DNA from: an uncultured Gammaproteobacteria bacterium
Lineage (GTDB): Bacteria; Pseudomonadota; Gammaproteobacteria; CAIUAS01
DNA length: 11,429 nucleotides
Assembly: GCA_903897205.1 (NCBI GenBank)
Contig: CAIUAS010000303.1
Span: 1 to 11,429 of the forward strand
Direction of reading: 5' to 3'
Positions within the stretch are counted from its first letter, which is position 1; every line of letters starts with the position of its first letter. This document shows positions 1 through 6,900 of this stretch, in pieces. Below the pieces are notes generated by a model that had not been told where the DNA came from, made no database searches, and worked only from the letters and a program-made list of their open reading frames with translations. The translations under genes were made by a program, and so were the position numbers.

Positions 1-165
1 AACGGCTTAAAATGGGAAGCCATCTTATCGAAACAAACTCAATCAGGTGAACGTATTTATTCTTTCCGATTTTCGCAAAAATACCGAGCAACCGCCTTAA
101 GGCAAAATGATTTTCTCAGATTGCTAACTTTGCATGCGGATCATGATTCAGCTTATAAGAAATAA
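1..165 (+). CDS. RelE/ParE-type toxin-like protein, C-terminal fragment
   Basis: Frame 1 is open from the window edge to a TAA at 163-165 and gives 54 residues; the start lies outside the window. The fragment has a tryptophan near its start, then a Gly-Glu-Arg-Ile-Tyr-Ser-Phe-Arg strand, a Tyr-Arg-Ala segment, and it ends with a leucine-rich strand and His-Ala-Asp-His-Asp-Ser-Ala-Tyr. This ending (HxDHDSAY) is what I recall from small RelE/ParE-superfamily mRNA interferase-like proteins, whose last beta strands carry the basic catalytic patch. If the assignment holds, the protein would be the toxin of a type II toxin-antitoxin pair that cleaves mRNA in the cytoplasm. No antitoxin is visible downstream: only a 17-codon open frame (180-233) follows, so a partner would have to lie upstream, beyond the edge. 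Family assignment rests on a short fragment and could be wrong. Confidence 0.55.
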   Translation, partial: NGLKWEAILSKQTQSGERIYSFRFSQKYRATALRQNDFLRLLTLHADHDSAYKK

Positions 166-276
166 CAACTTTACGTGGAATGACTAAAGCTTATACAATA
201 GCGGCTGTAAAAAACTGGCGAAAGCAAGTTTAACATGGCTACTCATACTCGCACGCTGTTTCGCATTATAAATTAC

Positions 277-801
277 TCACCCTGGGCCACCGCAGTTAAT
301 ATAAACATCATTACCGTCAATTAGTATAACAATATGTTTTAAAGGTAATTTTGATAAAGCGGCCATTTTAGGGTCTATTGTTAATTTTAGCTTATAAGTG
401 ATTTGATCATTTAGTTTATTATAATTTATGCCGTTTATTAAGGCATCATAATGTGATGCCTGGTTTTTAGCATCAAAGCTAACTATCTCTGCCATCAGTG
501 ATTGCTTTTGAGAATTTTTTAAAGATTGCTGCATGGCATTATAAAGCTGATTTTTAATTATAGCGTTCCTTGAAGCTATTAGGTGTTGCGTGGGAGAATG
601 CTTGAAATAAACAAGCCATGGATTAGGATTTGACAGTGTGAGTTGGTATCCTGTGCCATTTTTATATAAATAGCCATCTTCAGCTGTTTGCATAATGATG
701 CAGTTTCTGATAACTGGTTGGGAGTAAGCATTAATACTAAAAAAACTTAGTATGATAAGATTTAGCAAATATACAATATACTTTATTTTAGATGAGTTCA
801 T
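277..801 (-). CDS. Exported hypothetical protein (174 aa)
   Basis: I do not recognise a function. The longest open frame begins at 837, but that ATG has no ribosome binding site (only A/T upstream). The ATG at 801 (residue 13 of the long frame) has AGG about nine bases upstream and opens directly with a Sec signal peptide: Lys5 and Lys7, a hydrophobic stretch over residues 8-23, and an Ala25-Tyr-Ser27 site that fits signal peptidase I cleavage after Ser27. I therefore use 801. The mature protein of about 147 residues has exactly two cysteines, one near each end (Cys34 and Cys170), which could form a disulfide in the periplasm. A strand-like segment (Leu-Val-Tyr-Phe...Ser-Pro) is followed by an Asn/Gln/Ser-rich helix, and the C-terminus is predicted beta. 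This layout faintly recalls small exported hypothetical proteins of Legionella-like genomes, but that is a weak impression. It lies downstream of the pab operon on the same strand, separated by about 180 bases, and probably has its own promoter. Confidence 0.7.
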   Translation of the reverse strand: MNSSKIKYIVYLLNLIILSFFSINAYSQPVIRNCIIMQTAEDGYLYKNGTGYQLTLSNPNPWLVYFKHSPTQHLIASRNAIIKNQLYNAMQQSLKNSQKQSLMAEIVSFDAKNQASHYDALINGINYNKLNDQITYKLKLTIDPKMAALSKLPLKHIVILIDGNDVYINCGGPG

Positions 802-960
802 ATTTAGATATACCTGTATAAAAATACTTTTTACCATAAAAATTTTTATTTTTTTAGCGTAAAACGTTAGGTTTATTTGTAAGATATATAGAGAAATTGA
901 TGTAAAAATATTCGCAATACATTACATTTGCCGCAAGCACAATTTGCTAATTATTTCAGA

Positions 961-978
961 AAGCGCTAGCTAACGCTT
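961..978 (-). terminator. Inverted repeat at end of pab operon, possible terminator
   Basis: On the minus strand AAGCGTTAGCTAGCGCTT is an almost perfect 18-base inverted repeat with one G-T pair. It begins only five bases after the stop of the small ORF that closes the pab operon. It could fold into a short hairpin and end the operon transcript. There is no convincing T-run after it, so it is not a classical intrinsic terminator; a protein-binding palindrome is an alternative. Confidence 0.3.
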
Positions 979-982
979 AAAT

Positions 983-1126
983 TTAAACCTTAACAAAAGC
1001 GATTTTACATGCAACATTAAAATCTAACTTTGGTTTATTAACGGCCACCCGATGTTGCCAGTTATTAGCCAGCTTCTCTAAAATATTTTGTTCCAACTCC
1101 GGTTCATATAATCTCTCTCCATTCAT
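983..1126 (-). CDS. Small ORF after pabA (47 aa), unknown function
   Basis: This 47-codon frame starts at ATG 1126 and stops with TAA at 983. Its start is preceded by a full AGGAGG (1136-1141) at nine-base spacing, and this Shine-Dalgarno overlaps the TAG stop of pabA. It is thus positioned as the third gene of the pab operon and would be translationally linked to pabA. The product is soluble, with an acidic N-terminal helix (Glu-rich, residues 4-18) and a basic C-terminal half ending in Phe-Val-Lys-Val. I recognise no domain. It may be a real small protein, or the surviving 5' end of a decayed operon gene whose ribosome binding site is still intact. The strong, correctly spaced binding site is the only positive evidence for expression. 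Confidence 0.45.
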   Translation of the reverse strand: MNGERLYEPELEQNILEKLANNWQHRVAVNKPKLDFNVACKIAFVKV

Positions 1127-1139
1127 CTAAACTTCCCTC

Positions 1140-1718
1140 CTATTGTCTCAAAAAATTCTGCAACAAAGCATGCCCATGCTCCGTTAAAATAGCTTCCGGA
1201 TGAAATTGAACACCTTCTAATGAATAAGCCTTATGTTTTAAACCCATAATTTCATCCATGTTCCCCTCATCATCGACCGTCCAGGCCGTCACTTCTAAAC
1301 AATCTGGCACACAATTTTTATTAACAACCAATGAATGATAACGCGTAGCTGAAAAGGGCGAGGGCAAGCCCGTAAAAACACCGGCGTTATTATGAAAAAT
1401 CAAAGAATTTTTCCCATGCATGATTTGACCAGCATGACTTATTTTCCCACCATACACATGCCCAATCGCTTCATGCCCCAAACAAACACCCAGAATAGGC
1501 ATTTTACCAACCAGATGCTGAATAATGTCTAGCGAAATGCCGGATTCTGTTGGTTTGCCAGGCCCCGGCGAAATTAAAATATGGCTCGGATTTTGCTGAA
1601 CGATTTCAGTCATTGTGATTTCATTATTGCGAACAACCTTTACAGCCGCCCCTAATTGCATTAAATATTGAGCCAAATTATAAGTAAAAGAATCATAATT
1701 ATCGATCACTAATATCAT
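1140..1718 (-). CDS. pabA: Aminodeoxychorismate synthase, glutamine amidotransferase subunit
   Basis: This is a class I glutamine amidotransferase of 192 residues, the normal length for PabA/TrpG. It hydrolyses glutamine and channels ammonia to PabB, which makes 4-amino-4-deoxychorismate from chorismate in the cytoplasm. Visible motifs are the N-terminal DNYDSFTYNL (6-15), the oxyanion-loop region SPGPGKP (50-56), the nucleophile elbow GVCLGHEAIG with Cys79, the MHGK segment (100-103), and the GVQFHPE motif supplying His173 and Glu175 of the catalytic triad. PabA and TrpG cannot be told apart reliably by sequence, and in some bacteria one protein serves both enzymes. The pabA call rests on the partner immediately upstream being PabB fused to PabC. 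Its start is clear: AAAGGA overlaps the pabB stop and sits just before the ATG, with 13 bases between the genes, so the two subunits are very probably made together. Confidence 0.93.
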   Translation of the reverse strand: MILVIDNYDSFTYNLAQYLMQLGAAVKVVRNNEITMTEIVQQNPSHILISPGPGKPTESGISLDIIQHLVGKMPILGVCLGHEAIGHVYGGKISHAGQIMHGKNSLIFHNNAGVFTGLPSPFSATRYHSLVVNKNCVPDCLEVTAWTVDDEGNMDEIMGLKHKAYSLEGVQFHPEAILTEHGHALLQNFLRQ

Positions 1719-1731
1719 ATGCTAAATCCTT

Positions 1732-3612
1732 TTAAGTAATTGCGACATTCCATTGTTTAGCAGCAGCTGGGGCCGCGGCTAATTTAACTTCCACCACCCC
1801 ACGCACTGAATTCGTCAGGTAAATTTTATCGGCGGCATATAAATCTTCTATAACAATAACTTTTTCAACGGCAGCTGAATTTTTATCTTTGAGCAAGCGT
1901 TCGCGCTGTATACCCTTCAACAAACCACAATTAACTGGCGGAGTATATAAAACGCCATTTTTTTCAAAAAAAATATTGCTTCTGGTTCCTTCTGTTATTT
2001 CACCACGCTCGTTAGTAAAAACAACATCATAACAATCGTATTTATTTTTTGCCTGCTGGTATTCTCGCTCATAAAACCCGCGCGTCGAGCTATGGGTCGT
2101 TTTATATTGAAACAAAATATTGCTCGAACAAATTTTATTTGGAGAAACAATAATCGTCTTCTTTGCAGGAAGATCAGCATTTAACGGTTCGAACGACAAA
2201 GAAAACTGACCGTCCTGCCGTAACAAAAGCCGCACTTTATAGTCCACTTCCATTAACATCGCATCGCTTAATTCAATAAATGCCTGATGAATATTCTCAA
2301 TGGGGCATTTAAATGAAAAAATATCACTTGTTTTCTTTAACCTGGCGAGATGCTCATTTAAAAATAAATAGCCGTTAGCAGGCGAATAAAGCAACGTTTC
2401 TATTAATTCAAATTGCGAGTTAATGCCTGTTAAAAATCTGGCTTTTAAAACAACTTCTTGATACTCGCTTTCTGCATCTGAATCAAAAACAATACCACTG
2501 CCTACGCCAAGCCTACCCAACCCCTGATTATTTAATATGACCGTTCTGATAGGTACATTCATACAGATATCATTATTCGGCATACAATAACCAAGCGCCC
2601 CTGTATAAATTCCTCTCGGTCCTGACTCAAGCTCATGAATAATTTCCATGGCCCTGATTTTAGGCGCGCCCGTTACTGAACCACAAGGATAAATATTTTT
2701 AAACAGATCCATTAATGACAAATCAGCTAAAAGTTTTCCTTCAATCGTTGACGTCATTTGCAGAACTGTTTCATACGTTTCTACTTCAAATAATTTGCTG
2801 ACATTTACCGTGCCTGGCTCAGCAATACGCCCAATATCATTGCGCAACAAATCTACAATCATCACATTTTCAGCCAGGGTTTTCGGATCATTTTTCATAA
2901 AATTGCTTAAGCTTAAATCTTCCTCGCTGGATTTACCGCGCGGAGCAGTTCCTTTCATAGGCTTTGTCTGCAAATAATCGCCCTGTTTTCTGAAAAATAA
3001 TTCAGGCGATAGTGACAAGATGGTTTGCTCTTTTAAATTCAAAAATGCGCTATATTCTACTTTTTGACGTTCACGCAAGCTATTATAAAGCTGCCATGGC
3101 CGGCCCTGATAATTAAATTCCAGGCCAATGGTATAATTTGCCTGATAAATATCACCTTCCCTAATATAATTTTTGACCTTCCCAACGGCGGCGAGATATG
3201 CTTCTTTGTTTGTGTTAAAGCGGAAATTATAAGCCAGACAAGGCAACTGCTTGCTGCGATTTTCGGCAACGGTCCTTAAAAAATGCTCGACTTGAATTTG
3301 ATTAAGCGGTAAATGATTTTTAAATGCAACCACAACAGACAACGTAGATGCAGGTTCCAGCAATAAATTAAGCTTTTGCTCAAAACAGTAACCCAACTCA
3401 TAACTAAAATAACCTACTAAAAACGCTCCTGATTTCTGCAATTTCTGTATAGCTAAGAAGAAGCTTTCAATTTGTCCACTACTGTGACAGGTGAGAATTT
3501 CTAGAGGTTCCCAAAAAAGATGAGACTCAAACGCATTTTTATCTACTTTACGATTTTCCAACAATGCAAAAACATCATGCTCATTTAACGAGGGAAAGTT
3601 TACATTTTTCAT
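1732..3612 (-). CDS. pabB: Aminodeoxychorismate synthase component I fused to aminodeoxychorismate lyase
   Basis: This is a 626-residue bifunctional protein. Residues 1 to about 395 are the chorismate-binding enzyme PabB: YQANY (156-160), KPMKGT with the active-site lysine (about Lys220) typical of PabB, DLLRNDIGR (254-262), GSVTGAPK (311-318), GIYTGALGY (334-342) and GSGIVFDSDAESEYQE (371-386). Residues from about 402 are a class IV PLP-dependent fold, the 4-amino-4-deoxychorismate lyase (PabC): ETLLY (405-409), the presumed PLP lysine in YKTTH (Lys504), EITEGTRSN (538-546) and the terminal DKIYLTNSVRG (595-605). With the amidotransferase encoded 13 bases downstream, the pair would convert chorismate and glutamine to p-aminobenzoate plus pyruvate and glutamate, for folate synthesis. 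Fused PabB-PabC proteins are a known arrangement. The start at 3612 is supported by AAGGA six bases upstream of the ATG. All key motifs look intact and no frameshift is seen. Confidence 0.93.
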   Translation of the reverse strand: MKNVNFPSLNEHDVFALLENRKVDKNAFESHLFWEPLEILTCHSSGQIESFFLAIQKLQKSGAFLVGYFSYELGYCFEQKLNLLLEPASTLSVVVAFKNHLPLNQIQVEHFLRTVAENRSKQLPCLAYNFRFNTNKEAYLAAVGKVKNYIREGDIYQANYTIGLEFNYQGRPWQLYNSLRERQKVEYSAFLNLKEQTILSLSPELFFRKQGDYLQTKPMKGTAPRGKSSEEDLSLSNFMKNDPKTLAENVMIVDLLRNDIGRIAEPGTVNVSKLFEVETYETVLQMTSTIEGKLLADLSLMDLFKNIYPCGSVTGAPKIRAMEIIHELESGPRGIYTGALGYCMPNNDICMNVPIRTVILNNQGLGRLGVGSGIVFDSDAESEYQEVVLKARFLTGINSQFELIETLLYSPANGYLFLNEHLARLKKTSDIFSFKCPIENIHQAFIELSDAMLMEVDYKVRLLLRQDGQFSLSFEPLNADLPAKKTIIVSPNKICSSNILFQYKTTHSSTRGFYEREYQQAKNKYDCYDVVFTNERGEITEGTRSNIFFEKNGVLYTPPVNCGLLKGIQRERLLKDKNSAAVEKVIVIEDLYAADKIYLTNSVRGVVEVKLAAAPAAAKQWNVAIT

Positions 3613-3942
3613 AACAAATCCTTTTTATAAAAATTACTGCAACAAGAAGCAAATGCTTTGCAAAACATCCCCAAGCAAATGTTAAGCAAGGCTTAATTTC
3701 ACTACGACTAACATAACAATCACAATCGAAGTAAGCAGCCAGCAGCCATAGTTGAATTAACAACAAAAAATGAATTTATCATCTCGGTAGAGAATACAAT
3801 AAAAGGTGAGCCTGAGATAGGTATCAGCAACGGATTTGCTCGTTCATGCTAAGTGGATGAATACTTTAGCAAATGCTACTTACGCTCCACCATCGCCAAA
3901 TAAACTTATGAAATGTTTAGGCATTAGTTTTTTTGAGTAAAC
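3613..3942. other. Non-coding stretch upstream of the pab operon
   Basis: This is the 5' side of the pab operon, back to back with the control region of the next gene. The minus strand has AAGGA just before the pabB start. Farther up, AAGCAAATG occurs twice (3647-3655 and 3673-3681, 26 bases apart) and AAGCAAGG follows once; these could be operator half-sites, but this is speculative. No well-placed sigma70 promoter for pabB stands out. A plus-strand frame of about 48 codons ends near 3850 but has no start codon or ribosome binding site. I see no RNA gene here. Confidence 0.4.
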
Positions 3943-3951
3943 TGGTATATA
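3943..3951 (+). promoter_or_regulatory. Possible extended -10 promoter for the TPR gene leader
   Basis: TGGTATATA forms a TG-N-TATATA extended -10 motif on the plus strand. No good -35 box stands at 17 bases upstream, only an AT-rich T-run, which is tolerable for extended -10 promoters. A transcript starting near 3958 would carry the strong hairpin at 3974-4033 in its leader before the gene at 4116. This is motif reading only. Confidence 0.3.
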
Positions 3952-3973
3952 AGATTACCTCTTTAAATTTAGG

Positions 3974-4035
3974 AAATTCCATCGGAGCACGTCTGGCCAT
4001 TAAAAAAGGCAGTGGATTGGTCCGATGGATTTTTC
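3974..4035 (+). terminator. Strong hairpin plus T-run in the leader of the TPR gene
   Basis: CCATCGGA (3979-3986) pairs perfectly with TCCGATGG (4021-4028). A T-A pair, one mismatch and three A-T pairs extend the stem outward. A smaller imperfect stem can form inside the 34-base loop (CTGGCC against GGCAG). The right arm runs straight into ATTTTTCT, as in an intrinsic terminator reading on the plus strand. Lying about 80 bases upstream of the coding start, it could be an attenuator in the leader, the 3' end of a small RNA of about 75-80 bases, or a structure that stops stray transcription. Confidence 0.5.
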
Positions 4036-4039
4036 TATT

Positions 4040-4058
4040 TATCATCCTATTGATGATA
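4040..4058. repeat. Inverted repeat before the TPR gene
   Basis: TATCATC and GATGATA form a perfect seven-base stem with a five-base loop (CTATT). It sits directly after the hairpin and T-run above and about 58 bases before the TPR gene start. It may be an operator, or the alternative partner in a leader structure. No T-run follows immediately. Confidence 0.35.
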
Positions 4059-4115
4059 GTGCAATTTGTGCGATATTTTTTTCTTATGGATAAATTTTAA
4101 AAGGGGTGAAAAATT

Positions 4116-5855
4116 ATGGCTTTAAATGAAGAATACCGTAAGTTGATTGAGCAAAATCTTAACAAAGGTAATTCTGATGTTGCCGAGGGCAATTGGGAAT
4201 CTGTAAGACAATGTTGTCGACATATTTTTGAGTTGATGAATAAAATTAAAATGAATCCTGTTGCGCAGAAAATTGAACCATATCTGAGTGTAGATGGATT
4301 GTATATCCATTATTGCCTGCAAGCTGCAACAGCACTTTCACAAATACCGCAACCAACTGAACAGGATGAGCGAGAGTTGGCTTATTTTTATAGTTGCGCC
4401 GGAAATTTATTATGCAAGCATAATAGGTTTGAAGAGGCCATAGGATACCTTCTGCAAACTGTGGCAGCTCTTTCAAAAATATTGAAATCAACGGAAATAG
4501 CGTCGGCAAAGGATGCAGCTAATCGTGCTTTGGCTGAGATTGACAATACTATCGGGCAAATCTATTTCAAGCAGAACAATTTTGTAGAAGCAGAAAAGTA
4601 TTATCTACGGGCTGGGCAGGTCCTTGAAAAAATATCAACATTAATAGATACAGATAATCGCAAGTTGAGTTGTTTTTACGATTATGCTGGTATGGCTTGC
4701 TATAAACAAAATAACTTTGTTGGGACAGAGAAGTATTATCTGCAGGCGGCAGCAATGCTTGCAAAAACATTGAACTCAACAGAAAAATCACCCGCAATGG
4801 ATGCAGCTAATCGCACTTTGGTTAGTTATTACAGCCGTGCCACTATGGCTTGTATTCAGCAGAATAAATTTAGAGAAGTAGAAAAACTTGTCGCGTGTAT
4901 TGGGGATACATCCTCAAATATACAGCAATCAGCGGATAAAGATTTTCGTGGCTTAGTTCTGTTTTACCAGGCTGTCGGCAAGTCTTATTTTAAGCAGAAT
5001 AAATTTGCAGAGGCAGAGAAGTCTTATTTGCAGGTTGGTGCAATTCTTGTAAAAATACGACAACTAACGGATATGGATCGTCGCCTCGGGATAAACAATT
5101 ACAAGGAACTTGGTTCTTTATGCCAGCAAAGTTATCGCTTTGAAGAGGCTAACGCCCATTACAGACGGTGTATTGACTCTATTGTAAGTATTCAGCAAAA
5201 ATTTGCTGACGATTATATATATTTATCGATAGTGTATGAAGCTTTGACATCGTTAACCATTTTTAACACAATGTCATCACAGCTTTTTGGATTGGCCAGC
5301 GCAGCTTTAAATCCAAATAGTGTTGTGCCCCTTGCAGAATTCTGGAAAATACACCGCTCTATATTGACAGAAAATGAAGGCCTTAAAAAAGATCTGTTAC
5401 AATTTATGAAAATTCTAAAAACTGCTGCCGATAACGGTATTGTTAAAAATATTTTTATAGTTGAGTTGAAAAACAATATAGAACTATTCAACCAGAATCT
5501 GGAAGCATTGGAACAAGACTTTTTTAGCTTGCAACGGCTTGGCGAGCACGGTTCTTCAACGATGATGGCAATGGTACACAAAATGCTAGGACAAGAAAGG
5601 AAAATAGCTAACCTGGTGAAGCAAGTAGATAGTTTGCTAGATAGGAAGACTTTACAAAAAGCAGAATCTGGTTTGGCGGAGAGTGGTGCGACGGTCAATA
5701 AATCAAAAGTTCCCGCAACCTATACAGGCAATCCGCAAACAAAAAGTACTTTCTGGTCGCCTGATAGCCCTAAAGTCGTGACGGCTGATGTACCTGCAAC
5801 GAATAAGCAACCAGTAGTTCAGACTCAAACAATAACCCCTCAAGGCCCACAATAA
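4116..5855 (+). CDS. TPR-repeat protein with helical C-terminal half (579 aa)
   Basis: The ATG at 4116 follows AGGGG at nine-base spacing, so the start is well supported. The N-terminal two thirds consists of degenerate tetratricopeptide-type helix pairs of the form G..Y.KQN.F.EAEK.YL.. The KQN-type positions fall at residues 101, 152, 197, 248, 293 and about 338, spaced 51, 45, 51, 45 and 45. The 51-residue units carry an extra linker with a shared DAANR sequence (near residues 134 and 230), which points to duplication of a 96-residue pair. Residues of roughly 360-510 are a different helical region with coiled-coil character, and the last 66 residues (from 514) are a Thr/Pro/Gln/Lys-rich, probably disordered tail. 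There is no signal peptide or membrane segment. TPR folds bind proteins. In Legionella-like intracellular bacteria, large TPR proteins with disordered tails are often secreted effectors, but I see no decisive secretion signal, so function stays open. It appears to be a single-gene unit. Confidence 0.85.
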   Translation: MALNEEYRKLIEQNLNKGNSDVAEGNWESVRQCCRHIFELMNKIKMNPVAQKIEPYLSVDGLYIHYCLQAATALSQIPQPTEQDERELAYFYSCAGNLLCKHNRFEEAIGYLLQTVAALSKILKSTEIASAKDAANRALAEIDNTIGQIYFKQNNFVEAEKYYLRAGQVLEKISTLIDTDNRKLSCFYDYAGMACYKQNNFVGTEKYYLQAAAMLAKTLNSTEKSPAMDAANRTLVSYYSRATMACIQQNKFREVEKLVACIGDTSSNIQQSADKDFRGLVLFYQAVGKSYFKQNKFAEAEKSYLQVGAILVKIRQLTDMDRRLGINNYKELGSLCQQSYRFEEANAHYRRCIDSIVSIQQKFADDYIYLSIVYEALTSLTIFNTMSSQLFGLASAALNPNSVVPLAEFWKIHRSILTENEGLKKDLLQFMKILKTAADNGIVKNIFIVELKNNIELFNQNLEALEQDFFSLQRLGEHGSSTMMAMVHKMLGQERKIANLVKQVDSLLDRKTLQKAESGLAESGATVNKSKVPATYTGNPQTKSTFWSPDSPKVVTADVPATNKQPVVQTQTITPQGPQ

Positions 5856-5860
5856 CCCAC

Positions 5861-5895
5861 TTAAATCCTCTCTCTTGAAGGGAGAGGAAATTTAA
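5861..5895. terminator. Hairpin between convergent genes, likely bidirectional terminator
   Basis: CCTCTCTC and GGGAGAGG (one G-T pair) form an eight-base stem with the loop TTGAA. TTAAAT before it and ATTTAA after it extend the stem past a two-base bulge. It lies six bases beyond the TPR gene stop and faces the convergent yecA-like gene that ends at 6008, the expected place for a shared terminator. There is no clear T-run on either strand. The GGGAGAGG/CCTCTCCC core also resembles dispersed intergenic repeats seen in many bacterial genomes. Confidence 0.45.
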
Positions 5896-6007
5896 AAACA
5901 CAAGAACTCAACCGCCTTTTACACGACAGGAAACAATATAGGGAGTATTTGCAATGACTCATTCAGTGTGCCTAAAAACAACTGCTGATATGAAGTCGCA
6001 TTAATAA

Positions 6008-6742
6008 TTAGTGCAAATCTATCGGCAAATCGATGCAGCATTTTTTATACTTTTTCCCACTACCGCAAGGACACGGATCATTGCGACCAACTTTATAAGC
6101 TTCGCGTTGAATAGGTTGCTGTGGTTCATATGACGCCAGAGGATTATTTCTGTAATTTTCCCAATAATAAAAATTTTCAAAAATATAACCCAAGAAGTTT
6201 TTTCTACATTGTTCTTTAAAAACTGTATCATCAGTAATAATACTGCCATCTAGATTTTCTTCGCCTTGCATATCCACTTCACCGGCTAATATGCCAAATG
6301 GCAATAATAATGCGAATGATTCTTTATCATCATTCCATGTCGCATCAAGACGAGCTCCCTGCAGATAACCTTTGCACCACGCTGCCAGCAATTCAAATGA
6401 ACACTTTTTTAAAGGAATATTGTGATCTTGTTCCCATAGCACTAAAGACAAGCGACTGTGTCTTAATTGATGAACGATGTAATTATTGAGTTGCACGAGC
6501 GATCCAATAATTTCTCGGGCTTCTTCCATGGAAGCAAATTCAGGTTCACCGCCAAACACTAAGGGTTGCCATTGGCTCGGCATAATTAAATTAGGTGAAG
6601 AGGATACAGCGCAGAGAAAACCATGTGCCTGTGTTAGTGACATAGCTTTTGTTTTGGCTGAAGAAGCACTTAAAAAAGCAGCAAGCTTTGCAAGCTGCAC
6701 ATCTGACAAGCGTTTATTAGAAGCCAGCGCTAATGTATCCAT
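6008..6742 (-). CDS. YecA-like UPF0149 family protein with C-terminal SEC-C zinc motif
   Basis: This is a 244-residue protein. Residues 10 to about 200 match the YecA/YgfB (UPF0149) helical domain, with the [11 protein letters not shown] segment (37-47), a proline/Trp turn ([12 protein letters not shown], 59-70) and a downstream CKGYLQGA helix. The last 25 residues are a SEC-C motif, [17 protein letters not shown], with Cys224, Cys226, Cys235 and Cys236 as zinc ligands. The same motif occurs at the C-terminus of SecA, where it binds zinc and SecB, and in many otherwise unrelated proteins. The role of UPF0149/SEC-C proteins is only partly known; for E. coli YecA an association with SecA or ribosomes has been proposed. 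GGAG six bases before the ATG supports the start. It converges with the TPR gene upstream in coordinates and stands alone on its strand. The product is likely cytosolic. Confidence 0.85.
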   Translation of the reverse strand: MDTLALASNKRLSDVQLAKLAAFLSASSAKTKAMSLTQAHGFLCAVSSSPNLIMPSQWQPLVFGGEPEFASMEEAREIIGSLVQLNNYIVHQLRHSRLSLVLWEQDHNIPLKKCSFELLAAWCKGYLQGARLDATWNDDKESFALLLPFGILAGEVDMQGEENLDGSIITDDTVFKEQCRKNFLGYIFENFYYWENYRNNPLASYEPQQPIQREAYKVGRNDPCPCGSGKKYKKCCIDLPIDLH

Positions 6743-6775
6743 TTATATCTCCATCGTATGAATCAATAATAAACA

Positions 6776-6781
6776 ATTATA
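6776..6781 (-). promoter_or_regulatory. Possible -10 box for the yecA-like gene
   Basis: The minus strand reads a perfect TATAAT here, 34 bases before the ATG at 6742, which would give a leader of about 25 bases that includes the GGAG binding site. No good -35 hexamer is seen at the usual distance, so support is modest. Confidence 0.35.
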
Positions 6782-6852
6782 AAACTTAACAATCCTTATT
6801 AGATAGTTATTTTTTGGAAAATCAGAGGCCATAACATCGTAATCGCTATTAG

Positions 6853-6874
6853 CCGCTTTATAAATTAAAAGCGG
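6853..6874. terminator. Hairpin in the 6743-7050 intergenic stretch
   Basis: CCGCTTT (6853-6859) and AAAGCGG (6868-6874) form a perfect seven-base stem with an eight-base AT loop. It lies downstream of the oxoamine synthase gene on the minus strand and upstream of the yecA-like gene, so it could end the former's transcript. No T-run follows on either strand. The rest of the 6743-7050 stretch holds the yecA promoter side and a weak coding remnant (6901-7065). Confidence 0.3.
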
Positions 6875-6900
6875 TAAATACTTATTATTTATAAAGATAA

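Noticed and set aside
1140..3612. Reading the pair as anthranilate synthase (trpE/trpG)
   Set aside because: The large subunit has the PabB active-site lysine motif (KPMKGT) and a C-terminal aminodeoxychorismate lyase domain, which fit p-aminobenzoate and not tryptophan synthesis.
3624..3652. TTGCTT-17-TATAAA reading toward pabB
   Set aside because: The spacing is ideal, but transcription would start near 3617 and leave out the AAGGA ribosome site, so it is unlikely to be the main pab promoter.
3581..3766. A 61-codon minus-strand frame over the pabB start
   Set aside because: It overlaps the well-supported pabB start in another frame and has no recognisable motif.
3708..3852. Plus-strand frame of about 48 codons between the pab operon and the TPR gene
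   Set aside because: It has no start codon in frame, no ribosome site and no domain similarity that I can recognise; chance openness is sufficient.
5213..5698. A 161-codon open frame on the minus strand inside the TPR gene
   Set aside because: It lies wholly opposite a convincing repeat-bearing gene, is Ser/Cys/Phe-rich without any domain, and has no good ribosome site; it is a shadow frame.
5954..6004. 16-codon ORF with GGGAG upstream, after the TPR gene
   Set aside because: It is too short to support, there is no sign of conservation, and it lies between two convergent genes.
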